Shown: positions 1 to 6,090, numbered from the stretch's first letter. The stretch is 9,226 nucleotides of DNA from Tissierellia bacterium (GCA_012518745.1 JAAYRM010000141.1:1-9226); one strand, 5' to 3'. Notes: generated from the letters alone by a model not told the origin. Program-made: numbers and translations.

Positions 1-2
1 CC

Positions 3-179
3 TTAAAGGCTAAAATAATAGAAGTAGCTAATCCTTTAAAGCAAAAAGTTCATTTCCTGTATTATCGAATAGCAAAAGGCATCTCAGGTATACTATCTTA
101 TGCTCGTGAAGGAGTTAGACTATGGTACAAGACAAAGCGTCCAAGGTACCGGCAACTTTCCCTTAAGATAGTAGCTTAA
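3..179 (+). CDS. C-terminal 58 residues of an unrecognised protein, 5' end outside the window
   Basis: This reading frame is open from the left edge and stops at TAA 177-179. The visible tail is basic (many Lys and Arg, with the ending RPRYRQLSLKIVA) and has several aromatic residues (HFLYYR, LWYKTKRPRY). No other frame on either strand stays open across the stretch. It is the only coding signal on the plus strand and runs toward divIC. I do not recognise the family. A basic C-terminus next to AT-rich non-coding DNA, breaking an otherwise conserved gene order, would suit the end of a transposase, but no DDE motif or terminal repeat is visible, so that is a guess. That this frame is coding is moderately likely; its function is unknown. 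Confidence 0.4.
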   Translation, partial: LKAKIIEVANPLKQKVHFLYYRIAKGISGILSYAREGVRLWYKTKRPRYRQLSLKIVA

Positions 180-361
180 CAAAGTAAACTTTACATTACC
201 TTTAAATCTCGGCATTGCGGAGATTTGTTTGAATGCTCAAATTTCATTTATAAATCTCTTTACTTATTATAAATTTAGTTTTAAAATTATAAAGCTAGAA
301 TTAAGCTGTTTTTCCGAATCTATACTATTCAAACTGCATTTTACGGAAACTCAACATCCTA
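180..361. other. AT-rich intergenic stretch between convergent genes
   Basis: These 182 bases separate the plus-strand ORF from the divIC stop codon and are much richer in A+T than the genes to the right. Apart from the hairpin at 204-226, the only structure I see is a 6-bp inverted repeat (TTTCCG near 312 and CGGAAA near 345) enclosing an AT-rich loop. I see no ORF, no convincing promoter and no T-tract terminator for divIC. It could be the end of an insertion element, but only one side is in the window. Confidence 0.35.
204..226 (+). terminator. Possible terminator hairpin after the plus-strand ORF
   Basis: A 7-bp stem, AAATCTC with GAGATTT, continues past one mismatch into a short inner stem. 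It starts 24 bases after the stop codon at 179 and is followed by GTTTG. The trailing T run is short and interrupted, so termination would be weak. Read on the minus strand the hairpin is followed by A residues, so it would not terminate transcription coming from divIC. Confidence 0.3.
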
Positions 362-697
362 TTATTTTCTAAATTTGAATAAGCCGTTATCATTCCTATT
401 CCTATCGATATAGATAATTTCCCTAGGCCTGACCATGCCTAAATCCTCCCGAGCAACCTTCTCAACAAAATTGAGCGAACCCTTGGTCTTGATCTCCTCT
501 TCCAATTCCTCAATCTCCTCTTCTAATTGGCTGATCTGTTCTTCCTTCTGTTGTCGTTTATGCTTCAAATCCCTGATCAGTATTCCCTGGCTTATGAAGA
601 TCCTTCCAATATGTAATGCCAGGATCAATAATATGATATTTCGTATCCTAAATCTGCCCTTTTTTCTCTTCGTGCCCTTCATAATCTCACCATCCAT
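362..697 (-). CDS. divIC: DivIC/FtsB-type septum formation initiator
   Basis: This small bitopic division protein forms the FtsL-DivIC-DivIB complex of the divisome, which activates septal peptidoglycan synthesis. The 111 residues show a basic cytoplasmic start, one membrane segment at about 18-36, an acidic, glutamate-rich coiled coil at about 41-71, and the family motif EKVAREDLGMVRPREIIYI at 79-97. Length and architecture fit the family (PF04977). It is the last conserved gene of the cluster, 32 bp after yabQ, as in Bacillus. The start is uncertain. The first ATG (697) has AGGAT close by, whereas the in-frame ATG at 680-682 (residue 6) is preceded by GGTGAG at a better distance and may be the real start, giving 106 residues. 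No clear terminator follows. Confidence 0.93.
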   Translation of the reverse strand: MDGEIMKGTKRKKGRFRIRNIILLILALHIGRIFISQGILIRDLKHKRQQKEEQISQLEEEIEELEEEIKTKGSLNFVEKVAREDLGMVRPREIIYIDRNRNDNGLFKFRK

Positions 698-729
698 ATC
701 ATCCTATGTAGCGCTAACGACGAAGCCCA

Positions 730-1206
730 TTATTTCTTCCTAAGAATTATAGAGGTATATCTTCTGATATTGCCTATCGATTCCTTGAACATCTTCTTAA
801 GCCTTCCGACCCTTTTCAACCTAATGGATACCTTCCGCCTAAGATATCTGAGGGGGAAGATGAGTAGATTAATACACCTTTTGATGATAGCTGTAATGCC
901 GTCCAGAATTTTTACCAATAGGGTGAAAACCATCTTGCTTATTACCTTTAAGTATATGATACCTCCGGCAAAAAAGCCAATGAATACATAGGCCCTTAAT
1001 TCGATCCAATCGTTCTTATTTAAGATATAAAAAAATATTAATGCGACTCCTATCCAGAAGATAAAATCCTCAATGATGGCCACTATATTTTTTGGCTTAA
1101 AATAATGCCTATTAATTCTATATATATCATAAAATAGCCCTGCTATCAATCCCCCATATAGAGCAGTCAGGAATATATATACTTGTATCCTAATGGTATT
1201 CTCCAT
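730..1206 (-). CDS. yabQ: Spore cortex biosynthesis membrane protein YabQ
   Basis: YabQ is a polytopic membrane protein of the mother cell needed for spore cortex formation in B. subtilis; its biochemical activity is not known. The 158 residues contain hydrophobic segments at about 6-26, 43-62, 70-87 and perhaps 92-118, then a strongly basic tail from about 120 to the end. Features typical of the family (PF09578) are GLFYDIYRINR after the first segment and EDFIFWIGVALIFF in the second. AGGAG lies 8 bases before the ATG, which supports this start. It follows yabP by 14 bp, so the two are almost certainly cotranscribed. In B. subtilis yabP and yabQ are under sigma-E control. Identity rests on domain layout, motifs and position between yabP and divIC. 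Confidence 0.93.
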   Translation of the reverse strand: MENTIRIQVYIFLTALYGGLIAGLFYDIYRINRHYFKPKNIVAIIEDFIFWIGVALIFFYILNKNDWIELRAYVFIGFFAGGIIYLKVISKMVFTLLVKILDGITAIIKRCINLLIFPLRYLRRKVSIRLKRVGRLKKMFKESIGNIRRYTSIILRKK

Positions 1207-1220
1207 CTTATTATCTCCTA

Positions 1221-1502
1221 CTATCTAAAAATTTTTTCAATGAAATTTCCCCGTTGAGATAGGTCCTTATCGCTATAGGTTAGCCCGTTGATGATTCCGC
1301 TTATCTTAACACTACCGCTATCGAGGTTTAAATTTCCAACATTGAGATCCTTGCCCTCAACGATCATTCCGCCCTTGCTAGTCTTTAGGGTTACAGTGCT
1401 ATCGTTAAAGCTATCTACATTTTCAACCCCGGTTATAGTGATCTTATTCCTATCCTCTATGAAAACATTTTGATTTTTAAACACCGCCTTCGCCTCTGTC
1501 AT
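1221..1502 (-). CDS. yabP: Sporulation protein YabP (YabP/YqfC family)
   Basis: YabP is a small soluble sporulation protein made in the mother cell and belongs to the YabP/YqfC family (PF07873). The family is linked to spore coat and cortex morphogenesis; no enzymatic activity is known. The 93 residues carry the family core from about 18 to 77: ITITGVENVDSFND, a beta-rich repeat of alternating hydrophobic residues, the conserved Gly-Gly pair at 44-45, ISGIINGLTYSD, and the basic ending FIEKIFR. GGGAGGGTG lies upstream of the ATG at a good distance. The gene starts a tight yabP-yabQ-divIC group. It is separated from rqcP by 70 bp that include a terminator, as expected if sporulation genes are switched separately, but I could not identify a sigma-E promoter in the gap. 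Confidence 0.94.
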   Translation of the reverse strand: MTEAKAVFKNQNVFIEDRNKITITGVENVDSFNDSTVTLKTSKGGMIVEGKDLNVGNLNLDSGSVKISGIINGLTYSDKDLSQRGNFIEKIFR

Positions 1503-1545
1503 ATTCTACACCCTCCCAATCCCATACTTACTAATATTTATGAAC

Positions 1546-1573
1546 AAAAAAAGGCTTTTAGAACAAAGCCTTT
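1546..1573 (-). terminator. Rho-independent terminator overlapping the rqcP stop codon
   Basis: Read on the minus strand, AAAGGCTTT, a six-base loop (GTTCTA), AAAGCCTTT and further Ts form a 9-bp stem with a run of seven T residues. The hairpin begins in the rqcP stop codon (TGA, 1573-1575). It should end most transcripts coming from the HU/rqcP side before yabP. Confidence 0.85.
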
Positions 1574-1815
1574 CATTCTATAAGCCTATACAGTTCTGCA
1601 GCATCATCTTTTCTCACATTATCCGCTGTCTTAAGTACCTCTACCTCAATCGAGCCCGTGCCAAAGTTCACCTGTACGATATCCCCTACCTGGATCGCAT
1701 CCCCGGGTTTGGCCTGTTTCCCATTTATCAATACCCTGCCCTGCTCACAGGCTTCCTTTGCAACGGTCCTTCGCTTGATGATTCTTGAATTCTTCAAATA
1801 CTTATCGATTCTCAT
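1573..1815 (-). CDS. rqcP: RqcP (YabO), S4-domain ribosome quality-control factor
   Basis: RqcP works with RqcH and tRNA-Ala on obstructed 50S subunits, where it supports processive C-terminal alanine tailing of stalled nascent chains. It is the bacterial relative of Hsp15. With the start used here it has 80 residues (B. subtilis about 86). The S4 RNA-binding fold covers about residues 1-60: MRIDKYLKNSRIIKRRT with the conserved basic residues R2, R15 and R16, then GRVLINGKQAKPG and VGDIVQV. A TTG two codons upstream (1819-1821) is in frame, but AAGGGG sits 7 bases before the ATG at 1813-1815 and only one base before the TTG, so the ATG is chosen. The protein then begins MRIDK, like its relatives. 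It lies between two terminators, 54 bp downstream of HU. Confidence 0.94.
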   Translation of the reverse strand: MRIDKYLKNSRIIKRRTVAKEACEQGRVLINGKQAKPGDAIQVGDIVQVNFGTGSIEVEVLKTADNVRKDDAAELYRLIE

Positions 1816-1822
1816 ATCCAAA

Positions 1823-1828
1823 CCCCTT
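1823..1828 (-). promoter_or_regulatory. Ribosome binding site that fixes the rqcP start
   Basis: AAGGGG on the minus strand lies 7 bases before ATG 1813-1815. It is one base from the alternative in-frame TTG at 1819-1821, which is too close to function as its Shine-Dalgarno sequence. Confidence 0.75.
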
Positions 1829-1840
1829 TAAAGTTGATTT

Positions 1841-1871
1841 AAAAAAATCAGGTCAATGACCTGATTTTTTT
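1841..1871 (-). terminator. Perfect palindromic terminator after the HU gene
   Basis: The 31 bases are a perfect palindrome around A1856: an A7 tract, ATCAGGTCA, the centre, TGACCTGAT and a T7 tract. On the minus strand it directly follows and slightly overlaps the HU stop codon (1870-1872), giving a GC-containing stem with a T run. The symmetry makes it equally terminator-like on the plus strand. The rqcP ATG lies only 25 bp further on, so rqcP expression should depend on readthrough. Confidence 0.88.
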
Positions 1872-2148
1872 ATTTATTTACAGCATCTTTTAAAGTCTTA
1901 CCTGCTTTAAATACGGGTGCCTTGGAAGCCGGTATCTGAATAACCTCTTCCGGATTCCTTGGGTTTCTGCCCTCTCGTGCTTTCCTATCCCTAACTTCAA
2001 ATGTTCCAAATCCCACCAATTGTACCTTTTCACCAGTAGCTAATGTATCCTGCACCACCTTCAAAAATGCATTCAATGCAATTTCTGTATCCTTCTTAGT
2101 CAAATTGCCTTCCTCTGCCATACTAGCAATCAATTCAGCTTTATTCAT
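1870..2148 (-). CDS. hup: HU-type nucleoid DNA-binding protein
   Basis: HU is the abundant dimeric protein that bends and compacts DNA. The 92 residues match B. subtilis HBsu in length and layout: an N-terminal helical dimerisation region (MNKAELIASMAEEGNLTKKD), GFGTFEVRDRKAREGRNPR at 46-64, which leads into the DNA-clasping arm with the intercalating proline P63, and the end IPASKAPVFKAGKTLKDAV. An in-frame TTG at 2149-2151 would add one residue, but AGGAGG 8 bases before the ATG at 2146-2148 and the family's MNKAEL start favour the ATG. It lies 46 bp after mazG and ends in a strong terminator. No clear separate promoter is visible in the 46-bp gap, so it may be transcribed from upstream or from a promoter inside mazG. 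Confidence 0.97.
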   Translation of the reverse strand: MNKAELIASMAEEGNLTKKDTEIALNAFLKVVQDTLATGEKVQLVGFGTFEVRDRKAREGRNPRNPEEVIQIPASKAPVFKAGKTLKDAVNK

Positions 2149-2156
2149 CAAAGACT

Positions 2157-2162
2157 CCTCCT
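2157..2162 (-). promoter_or_regulatory. Consensus ribosome binding site of the HU gene
   Basis: A full AGGAGG lies 8 bases before ATG 2146-2148. Its distance to the in-frame TTG at 2149-2151 is only 5 bases. A consensus site suits a highly expressed protein. Confidence 0.8.
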
Positions 2163-2194
2163 CTTATCATAATGTTAATATAATCATAATTCTA

Positions 2195-3667
2195 TTATTG
2201 ATCATCATACTGCTTTGCCTCATCCCATAATAAATCCATCTCTTCCAAGGACATATCCTCTAGCTTCTTACCAATCCTAGTGCTCTTCTCCTCCATAAAC
2301 TGAAATCTACCGATAAATTTGTTAATAGTCCTATTTAGGGCCACTTCGGGGTTTATCCCCAAAAACCTAGATACATTGACCACTGCAAATAGTAAATCTC
2401 CTAGCTCTTCTTCTACCTTATCCATACCACCACCTTTGACCTCATCGATAGATTCAAGCACTTCCCTATATTCTTCCATAACTTTTGTTAGCGCTCCCCC
2501 TACATCATCCCAATCAAATCCGATTTTGCTGGCTCTCTGTTGAACCTTAAAACCTCTCATCAATGAAGGGAGTCTAGGGACATCATTAAGATAATCCGTA
2601 TAGGTAGCTAGATTCCTGTCCTTATATTTCATTTTATCCCAATTATATACTACTTCATCAGTTCCTTCCACTTTTTTATCATCAAATATATGATTATGTC
2701 GATAAATTAATTTTTTGTTCAATTGCGTGGTGATGTCATAGAGATTGAATCGCCCAGCCTCCAAGGCTATTTGGCTATGGAAGATTACCTGTAGCAGGAC
2801 ATCCCCCAGTTCCTCTATCAGCCCATCAATATCCCCGCTATCTATCGCATCTACTGCCTCATATGCCTCCTCTATCATGCATTCCCTGATAGACATATGG
2901 GTCTGTTGGCGATCCCATGGACAGCCCTTATCTCCTCTTAATATCTTCATCGTATCCATTATATCGGCAAGACTATATATTTTTTTATCTATCTTATCCA
3001 CTTTAGGGATATATATACTAATCGAGGGCTCTATATCCTCAGCTTCGTTTAATTGGCCTATGGGAAATGGTGATACCCGCCTCCTACCCACTATGTTCGT
3101 ATTTCCAATCACATAAACTATGTATTCATCTTCATATACCAAGGAGAGCACCCGCCTTAAATTTTCGATTACTCCCCTATTATGCGCCTGTAGTACTATT
3201 ATATCGAGGTTAATATCCATATCGTTAAAATCAAATCCTGTCCCATCTATGATCTTTAATCCGCCTATGGGATCCCCACATATGGGTCCAATGATATCGA
3301 TCAGTGGATCCGGGCTAGCCACTATTTGAACCTCTACATCCGGTATATTCCTCTGCAATAGGGTCCTCACCGTTCCCTCCGCTATCAATGGATTGTGGGA
3401 TGCCAGGTAGTTGATCCTACCATAGCTCCTGGCCCCATCGATTAGATCATCCGCGATATAGCTGCATATGGCCGAGGGTTCGATATCATCCCCATATATA
3501 TGGTCATAGGATGTATATTCCATATTCCTATCCCTAAGATATTCGACTATAGGATGATCTTCGGTCTTCAAGTAGGTTCTATATCCCCTATTCAGTTCTT
3601 CTATCATATCCGGGGCTTGGGATTCTATATCCCCTGATCTCAATCCTAGAACGTATATCTTTCCCAT
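2195..3667 (-). CDS. mazG: MazG/YabN: NTP pyrophosphohydrolase with N-terminal methylase-like domain
   Basis: MazG hydrolyses nucleoside triphosphates, including non-canonical ones, to monophosphate and pyrophosphate. This 490-residue protein has the YabN fusion layout. Residues 1 to about 222 resemble the tetrapyrrole (SAM-dependent) methylase fold. Two MazG repeats follow. The first, about 235-330, has CPWD (249-252), EEAYE (266-270), EELGD (285-289) and RHNHIF (323-328), giving the Mg-binding EExxE...ExxD pattern. The second, about 375-460, has KIGFDW (381-386), EEYREV (398-403) and EEELGD (419-424). The MazG half therefore looks active. The methylase-like half looks degenerate: the usual GxGxG-type start reads GLRSG (8-12), and the usual VPGHP-like turn reads ASHNP (89-93). 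AAAGGAG 7 bases before the ATG supports this start. It follows spoVB by 26 bp, so cotranscription is likely. Confidence 0.95.
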   Translation of the reverse strand: MGKIYVLGLRSGDIESQAPDMIEELNRGYRTYLKTEDHPIVEYLRDRNMEYTSYDHIYGDDIEPSAICSYIADDLIDGARSYGRINYLASHNPLIAEGTVRTLLQRNIPDVEVQIVASPDPLIDIIGPICGDPIGGLKIIDGTGFDFNDMDINLDIIVLQAHNRGVIENLRRVLSLVYEDEYIVYVIGNTNIVGRRRVSPFPIGQLNEAEDIEPSISIYIPKVDKIDKKIYSLADIMDTMKILRGDKGCPWDRQQTHMSIRECMIEEAYEAVDAIDSGDIDGLIEELGDVLLQVIFHSQIALEAGRFNLYDITTQLNKKLIYRHNHIFDDKKVEGTDEVVYNWDKMKYKDRNLATYTDYLNDVPRLPSLMRGFKVQQRASKIGFDWDDVGGALTKVMEEYREVLESIDEVKGGGMDKVEEELGDLLFAVVNVSRFLGINPEVALNRTINKFIGRFQFMEEKSTRIGKKLEDMSLEEMDLLWDEAKQYDDQ

Positions 3668-3693
3668 ATCGCTACTCCTTTGTGGTAGGATGC

Positions 3694-5304
3694 CTACCTC
3701 TTCAACAACCCCAATTTTACTAGCTTATTGGATATCTGCTTGCCCCTTGGTAACAATTCGAAATCATCATATGTTAAGGAACCGGTCAATATAAGGAGCA
3801 TAAAATAGGCTATGGCCGCTACTATTATGGCAACCACGGTGGATAACCTGCCGCCGATAATATTGGCGAGACCAGTATAAATTATCTTGGCCACCAACGC
3901 CATACCACTAGAGGCTAATAGTGGATTTATGAACGTTTCCCTTATATTGAATTTTAGTTCAGTATACTTGTAAATACTTGCTAAGTCAAGTACTGCGGCG
4001 ATAAAATACGCTATTACGGTGCTTATGGCGGCACCTTTTACGTTGATGCTTTTTATTCCGGTCAAGGTATAGGTTAGGATCACCTTGAAGACCGCCCCTA
4101 TGAAGAGATTGAAGACGGGAACTGTCGGTTTTCCTAGACCTTGCAGGATCGCTGTCAACGATTGTATCAGGGTTAGGAATACAACCCCGAAGGATAATAT
4201 GGCCAGTATCTCCCCTATGCTAACTATTGTCTCAGCAGGATTTCTAAAGTATAGCAGTCTTATGATGGGCTCCGCTAAGATGAAGAGGCCAAGGGTGCTC
4301 GGCAGCCCTATCAACAGGGTTATCCTTACCCCTGAGGATGTTATATTTTTGATTTCCCTGCGATCCTTTCTAGCATTGGCCCCAGATATAGCCGGGACTA
4401 GGCTAATAGCCAAAGCCATTGAGAAAACTTGGGGTAGATTGATCAAGGTCTGAGCAAACCCCGTAAGTTGTCCATATAGATCATTGGCTTGCAGCTTTGA
4501 AAAGCCGATCATCTGAAGCCTTCGTAGCACGAGCATCGTATCTATCGTATTCATAACGGGTACGATTGCCGCGCCGATTGTTATAGGCACGGCTATCGCC
4601 AATAGATCCCTCACTATCTTGGCAACGCCCTCCTCGGGATGATCCAATCCCCCATCCAATTCGGCATGTATCTCACTTCTTACATGGATATATATACCCA
4701 TTATCACGACGACACCCGCCATGGCGCCGGCGGATCCCCCAAAGGATGCACCGCCCGCAGCTATGGGCATTCCCCTATCGATTAGATAATAGGTTAAGCC
4801 CAAGCCGGATACGACCCTGACGAATTGTTCTGCAATCTGCGATAGCGCAGTAGGTGTCATGGTCTGCCTCCCCTGGAAGTATCCCCGGAAGGCGGCCATT
4901 ATTGGCACAAATAATAGGGCTGGAACCAATGCCATCAATGAATAGTATGCATCGGAATTTCCCAATCTATCTACAATATCCCTAGCATTGATGAATACGA
5001 ATATGGATGTGAGCACACCCGCCATCAATAGCCCAAGGAATGCAACCCTGAATACCCTGAACGCTCCCATATGATCCCCCAACGCCCTTTTTTCAGAGAC
5101 CAGTTTCGCTATAGCTACGGGAAACCCCGCAGTGGATATGGTCAATAGCAGTACGTATAGAGGGTAGGCGGTCTGGTAATATCCCATCCCCTCCGACTTT
5201 ATTATATTTCCTAAGGGTATCCTATAGAATGCCCCCATTATCTTTACAACAACCCCAGCCATACCGAGTATAGCTGCCCCTTTTAGAAAACTATTTCTCG
5301 ACAT
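3694..5304 (-). CDS. spoVB: SpoVB/YabM-type polysaccharide flippase (MOP/MVF superfamily)
   Basis: This is a membrane exporter related to MurJ and Wzx, expected to flip lipid-linked precursors across the membrane. SpoVB proteins are needed for spore cortex peptidoglycan; YabM of B. subtilis occupies this same locus. The 536 residues form a long series of hydrophobic segments consistent with 13-14 membrane helices. Family-typical stretches are FLKGAAILGMAGVVVKIMGA at the N-terminus, FRGYFQGRQTMTPTALSQI (139-157), MNTIDTMLVLRRL (251-263) and LINLPQVFSMALAISLVPAI (288-307). Length fits the family (roughly 510-540). GGGGG lies 7 bases before the ATG. The gene opens a unit with mazG, behind an extended -10 promoter candidate. 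Whether it is the true SpoVB orthologue or a YabM-like paralogue cannot be decided without the rest of the genome. Confidence 0.9.
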   Translation of the reverse strand: MSRNSFLKGAAILGMAGVVVKIMGAFYRIPLGNIIKSEGMGYYQTAYPLYVLLLTISTAGFPVAIAKLVSEKRALGDHMGAFRVFRVAFLGLLMAGVLTSIFVFINARDIVDRLGNSDAYYSLMALVPALLFVPIMAAFRGYFQGRQTMTPTALSQIAEQFVRVVSGLGLTYYLIDRGMPIAAGGASFGGSAGAMAGVVVIMGIYIHVRSEIHAELDGGLDHPEEGVAKIVRDLLAIAVPITIGAAIVPVMNTIDTMLVLRRLQMIGFSKLQANDLYGQLTGFAQTLINLPQVFSMALAISLVPAISGANARKDRREIKNITSSGVRITLLIGLPSTLGLFILAEPIIRLLYFRNPAETIVSIGEILAILSFGVVFLTLIQSLTAILQGLGKPTVPVFNLFIGAVFKVILTYTLTGIKSINVKGAAISTVIAYFIAAVLDLASIYKYTELKFNIRETFINPLLASSGMALVAKIIYTGLANIIGGRLSTVVAIIVAAIAYFMLLILTGSLTYDDFELLPRGKQISNKLVKLGLLKR

Positions 5305-5337
5305 CTACTTTCCCCCTATTTCATATACGCTTATACA

Positions 5338-5346
5338 ATTATATCA
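5338..5346 (-). promoter_or_regulatory. Extended -10 promoter candidate for spoVB-mazG
   Basis: The minus strand reads TGATATAAT, a consensus extended -10 element (TGn plus TATAAT), in the 69-bp AT-rich gap between the spoVT terminator hairpin and spoVB. Transcription would start near 5331, leaving a short leader of about 26 bases that contains the GGGGG ribosome binding site. The -35 position (TGTTAT at 5361-5366) is poor, as is tolerated with extended -10 promoters. This points to sigma-A rather than a sporulation sigma factor. Confidence 0.4.
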
Positions 5347-5373
5347 AAGATATGCATACTATAACATATTAAT

Positions 5374-5402
5374 AATAGCCTACCTGGAATAGGTAGGCTA
5401 TT
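5374..5402 (-). terminator. Strong hairpin after spoVT
   Basis: AATAGCCTACCT and AGGTAGGCTATT form a perfect 12-bp stem around a five-base loop, one base beyond the spoVT stop codon (5404-5406). On the minus strand the bases that follow are ATTAATATG, so the T run is poor. It may act as a weak terminator or mainly as a 3'-end stabiliser. Its position between spoVT and the spoVB promoter candidate suits a unit boundary. Confidence 0.65.
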
Positions 5403-5403
5403 G

Positions 5404-5955
5404 TCAGTTTTCCATTTGTTTAGCTAAAAAACTAGCCGCTGTTTCCACTAGTTTTACCTCTACTTCACCCATGGCTCCAGCTTCATCCTTGGATAATAAT
5501 GTTACTGAACCTATCGGATCCCCCTGCATTACTATTGGGGATACTATCTGAGATCTATATACATCTGGGTCCTCATCCTCATAATACAATCTTATAGGCT
5601 TATTCGTCTCATCTGCCACATGAGTAGTTCGAGATTCTATAACCCTCTCTAGTTCCGGGCTTACTCGCTTTTCCAAATATTCCTTTCTAGGCCCGCCTGC
5701 AATAGCAATTATATTATCCCTATCGGTAATTATAGCCGTAAAGTTGGTATTTTCATATAGGGATTCGCAGAATTCATTTGCAAACTCATTCAATTCCCCA
5801 ATTGGTGAATATTTTTTAAGTATTATTTCACCCTCCCTAGCCGTAAAAATCTCTAGAGGATCTCCTTCTCTTATTCTTAATGTCCTACGAATTTCCTTAG
5901 GTATAACAACTCTACCCAAATCATCAATCCGCCTAACTATTCCCGTCGCCTTCAT
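5404..5955 (-). CDS. spoVT: SpoVT, AbrB-family forespore transcription regulator
   Basis: SpoVT is a tetrameric DNA-binding regulator that adjusts sigma-G-dependent genes in the forespore, switching some on and others off. The 183 residues (B. subtilis 178) begin with the swapped-hairpin AbrB domain, residues 1 to about 50: MKATGIVRRIDDLGRVVIPK, then EIRRTLRIREGDPLEIF. This first stretch is nearly invariant in the family. A GAF-like domain fills about 55-180, including FTAIITDRDNIIAIAGG and SQIVSPIVMQGDPIGSVTLL. GGGAGGG lies just upstream of the ATG. It stands alone, with a sigma-G/F-like promoter in front and a hairpin behind, consistent with a separately regulated late-sporulation gene. AbrB itself has the same DNA-binding domain but lacks the GAF half, so SpoVT is the secure call. 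Confidence 0.97.
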   Translation of the reverse strand: MKATGIVRRIDDLGRVVIPKEIRRTLRIREGDPLEIFTAREGEIILKKYSPIGELNEFANEFCESLYENTNFTAIITDRDNIIAIAGGPRKEYLEKRVSPELERVIESRTTHVADETNKPIRLYYEDEDPDVYRSQIVSPIVMQGDPIGSVTLLSKDEAGAMGEVEVKLVETAASFLAKQMEN

Positions 5956-5988
5956 GTCTTCCCTCCCTACGAAAATGTATTGTGTAAT

Positions 5989-6018
5989 TATTATCCTACC
6001 AATAGGAATTTTTTATAC
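5989..6018 (-). promoter_or_regulatory. Sigma-G/sigma-F-like promoter candidate for spoVT
   Basis: On the minus strand GTATA (6014-6018) and GATAATA (5989-5995) are separated by 18 bases. The sigma-G consensus as I know it is roughly G-ATA at -35 and CATnnTA at -10, so the only clear mismatch is G for the first C. Transcription would start near 5982, giving a leader of about 27 bases with the spoVT ribosome binding site. In B. subtilis spoVT is transcribed by sigma-G, which makes the match meaningful, but such short motifs occur by chance in AT-rich DNA. Confidence 0.4.
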
Positions 6019-6090
6019 ATTTATGGTAAAGTTAAGCTAAAGTAATTACATCAATTGACGACGGAACCAATATAATTAGATGCACCCATT

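Noticed and set aside
305..355. Inverted repeat TTTCCG/CGGAAA as a divIC terminator or insertion element end
   Set aside because: The stem is only 6 bp with a loop of almost 30 bases and no T run follows on the minus strand; without the other end, a terminal inverted repeat cannot be shown.
435..743. Plus-strand open frame opposite divIC
   Set aside because: It lies antisense to divIC, is dominated by Ser and Ile arising from the complement of Glu/Lys-rich coiled-coil codons, and has no ribosome binding site or recognisable domain.
1503..1545. Possible sigma-E promoter upstream of yabP (ATATT near 1530 on the minus strand)
   Set aside because: The ATATT could serve as a -35, but 14 bases later the sequence reads TGGGAGGG and not anything like CATACAAT; using CATAAATA as -10 leaves no -35.
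2149..2194. Promoter for HU in the gap after mazG (TATATT and TATGAT hexamers)
   Set aside because: The -10-like words are expected in such AT-rich sequence, and the -35 positions 16-18 bases upstream match at most three of six bases.
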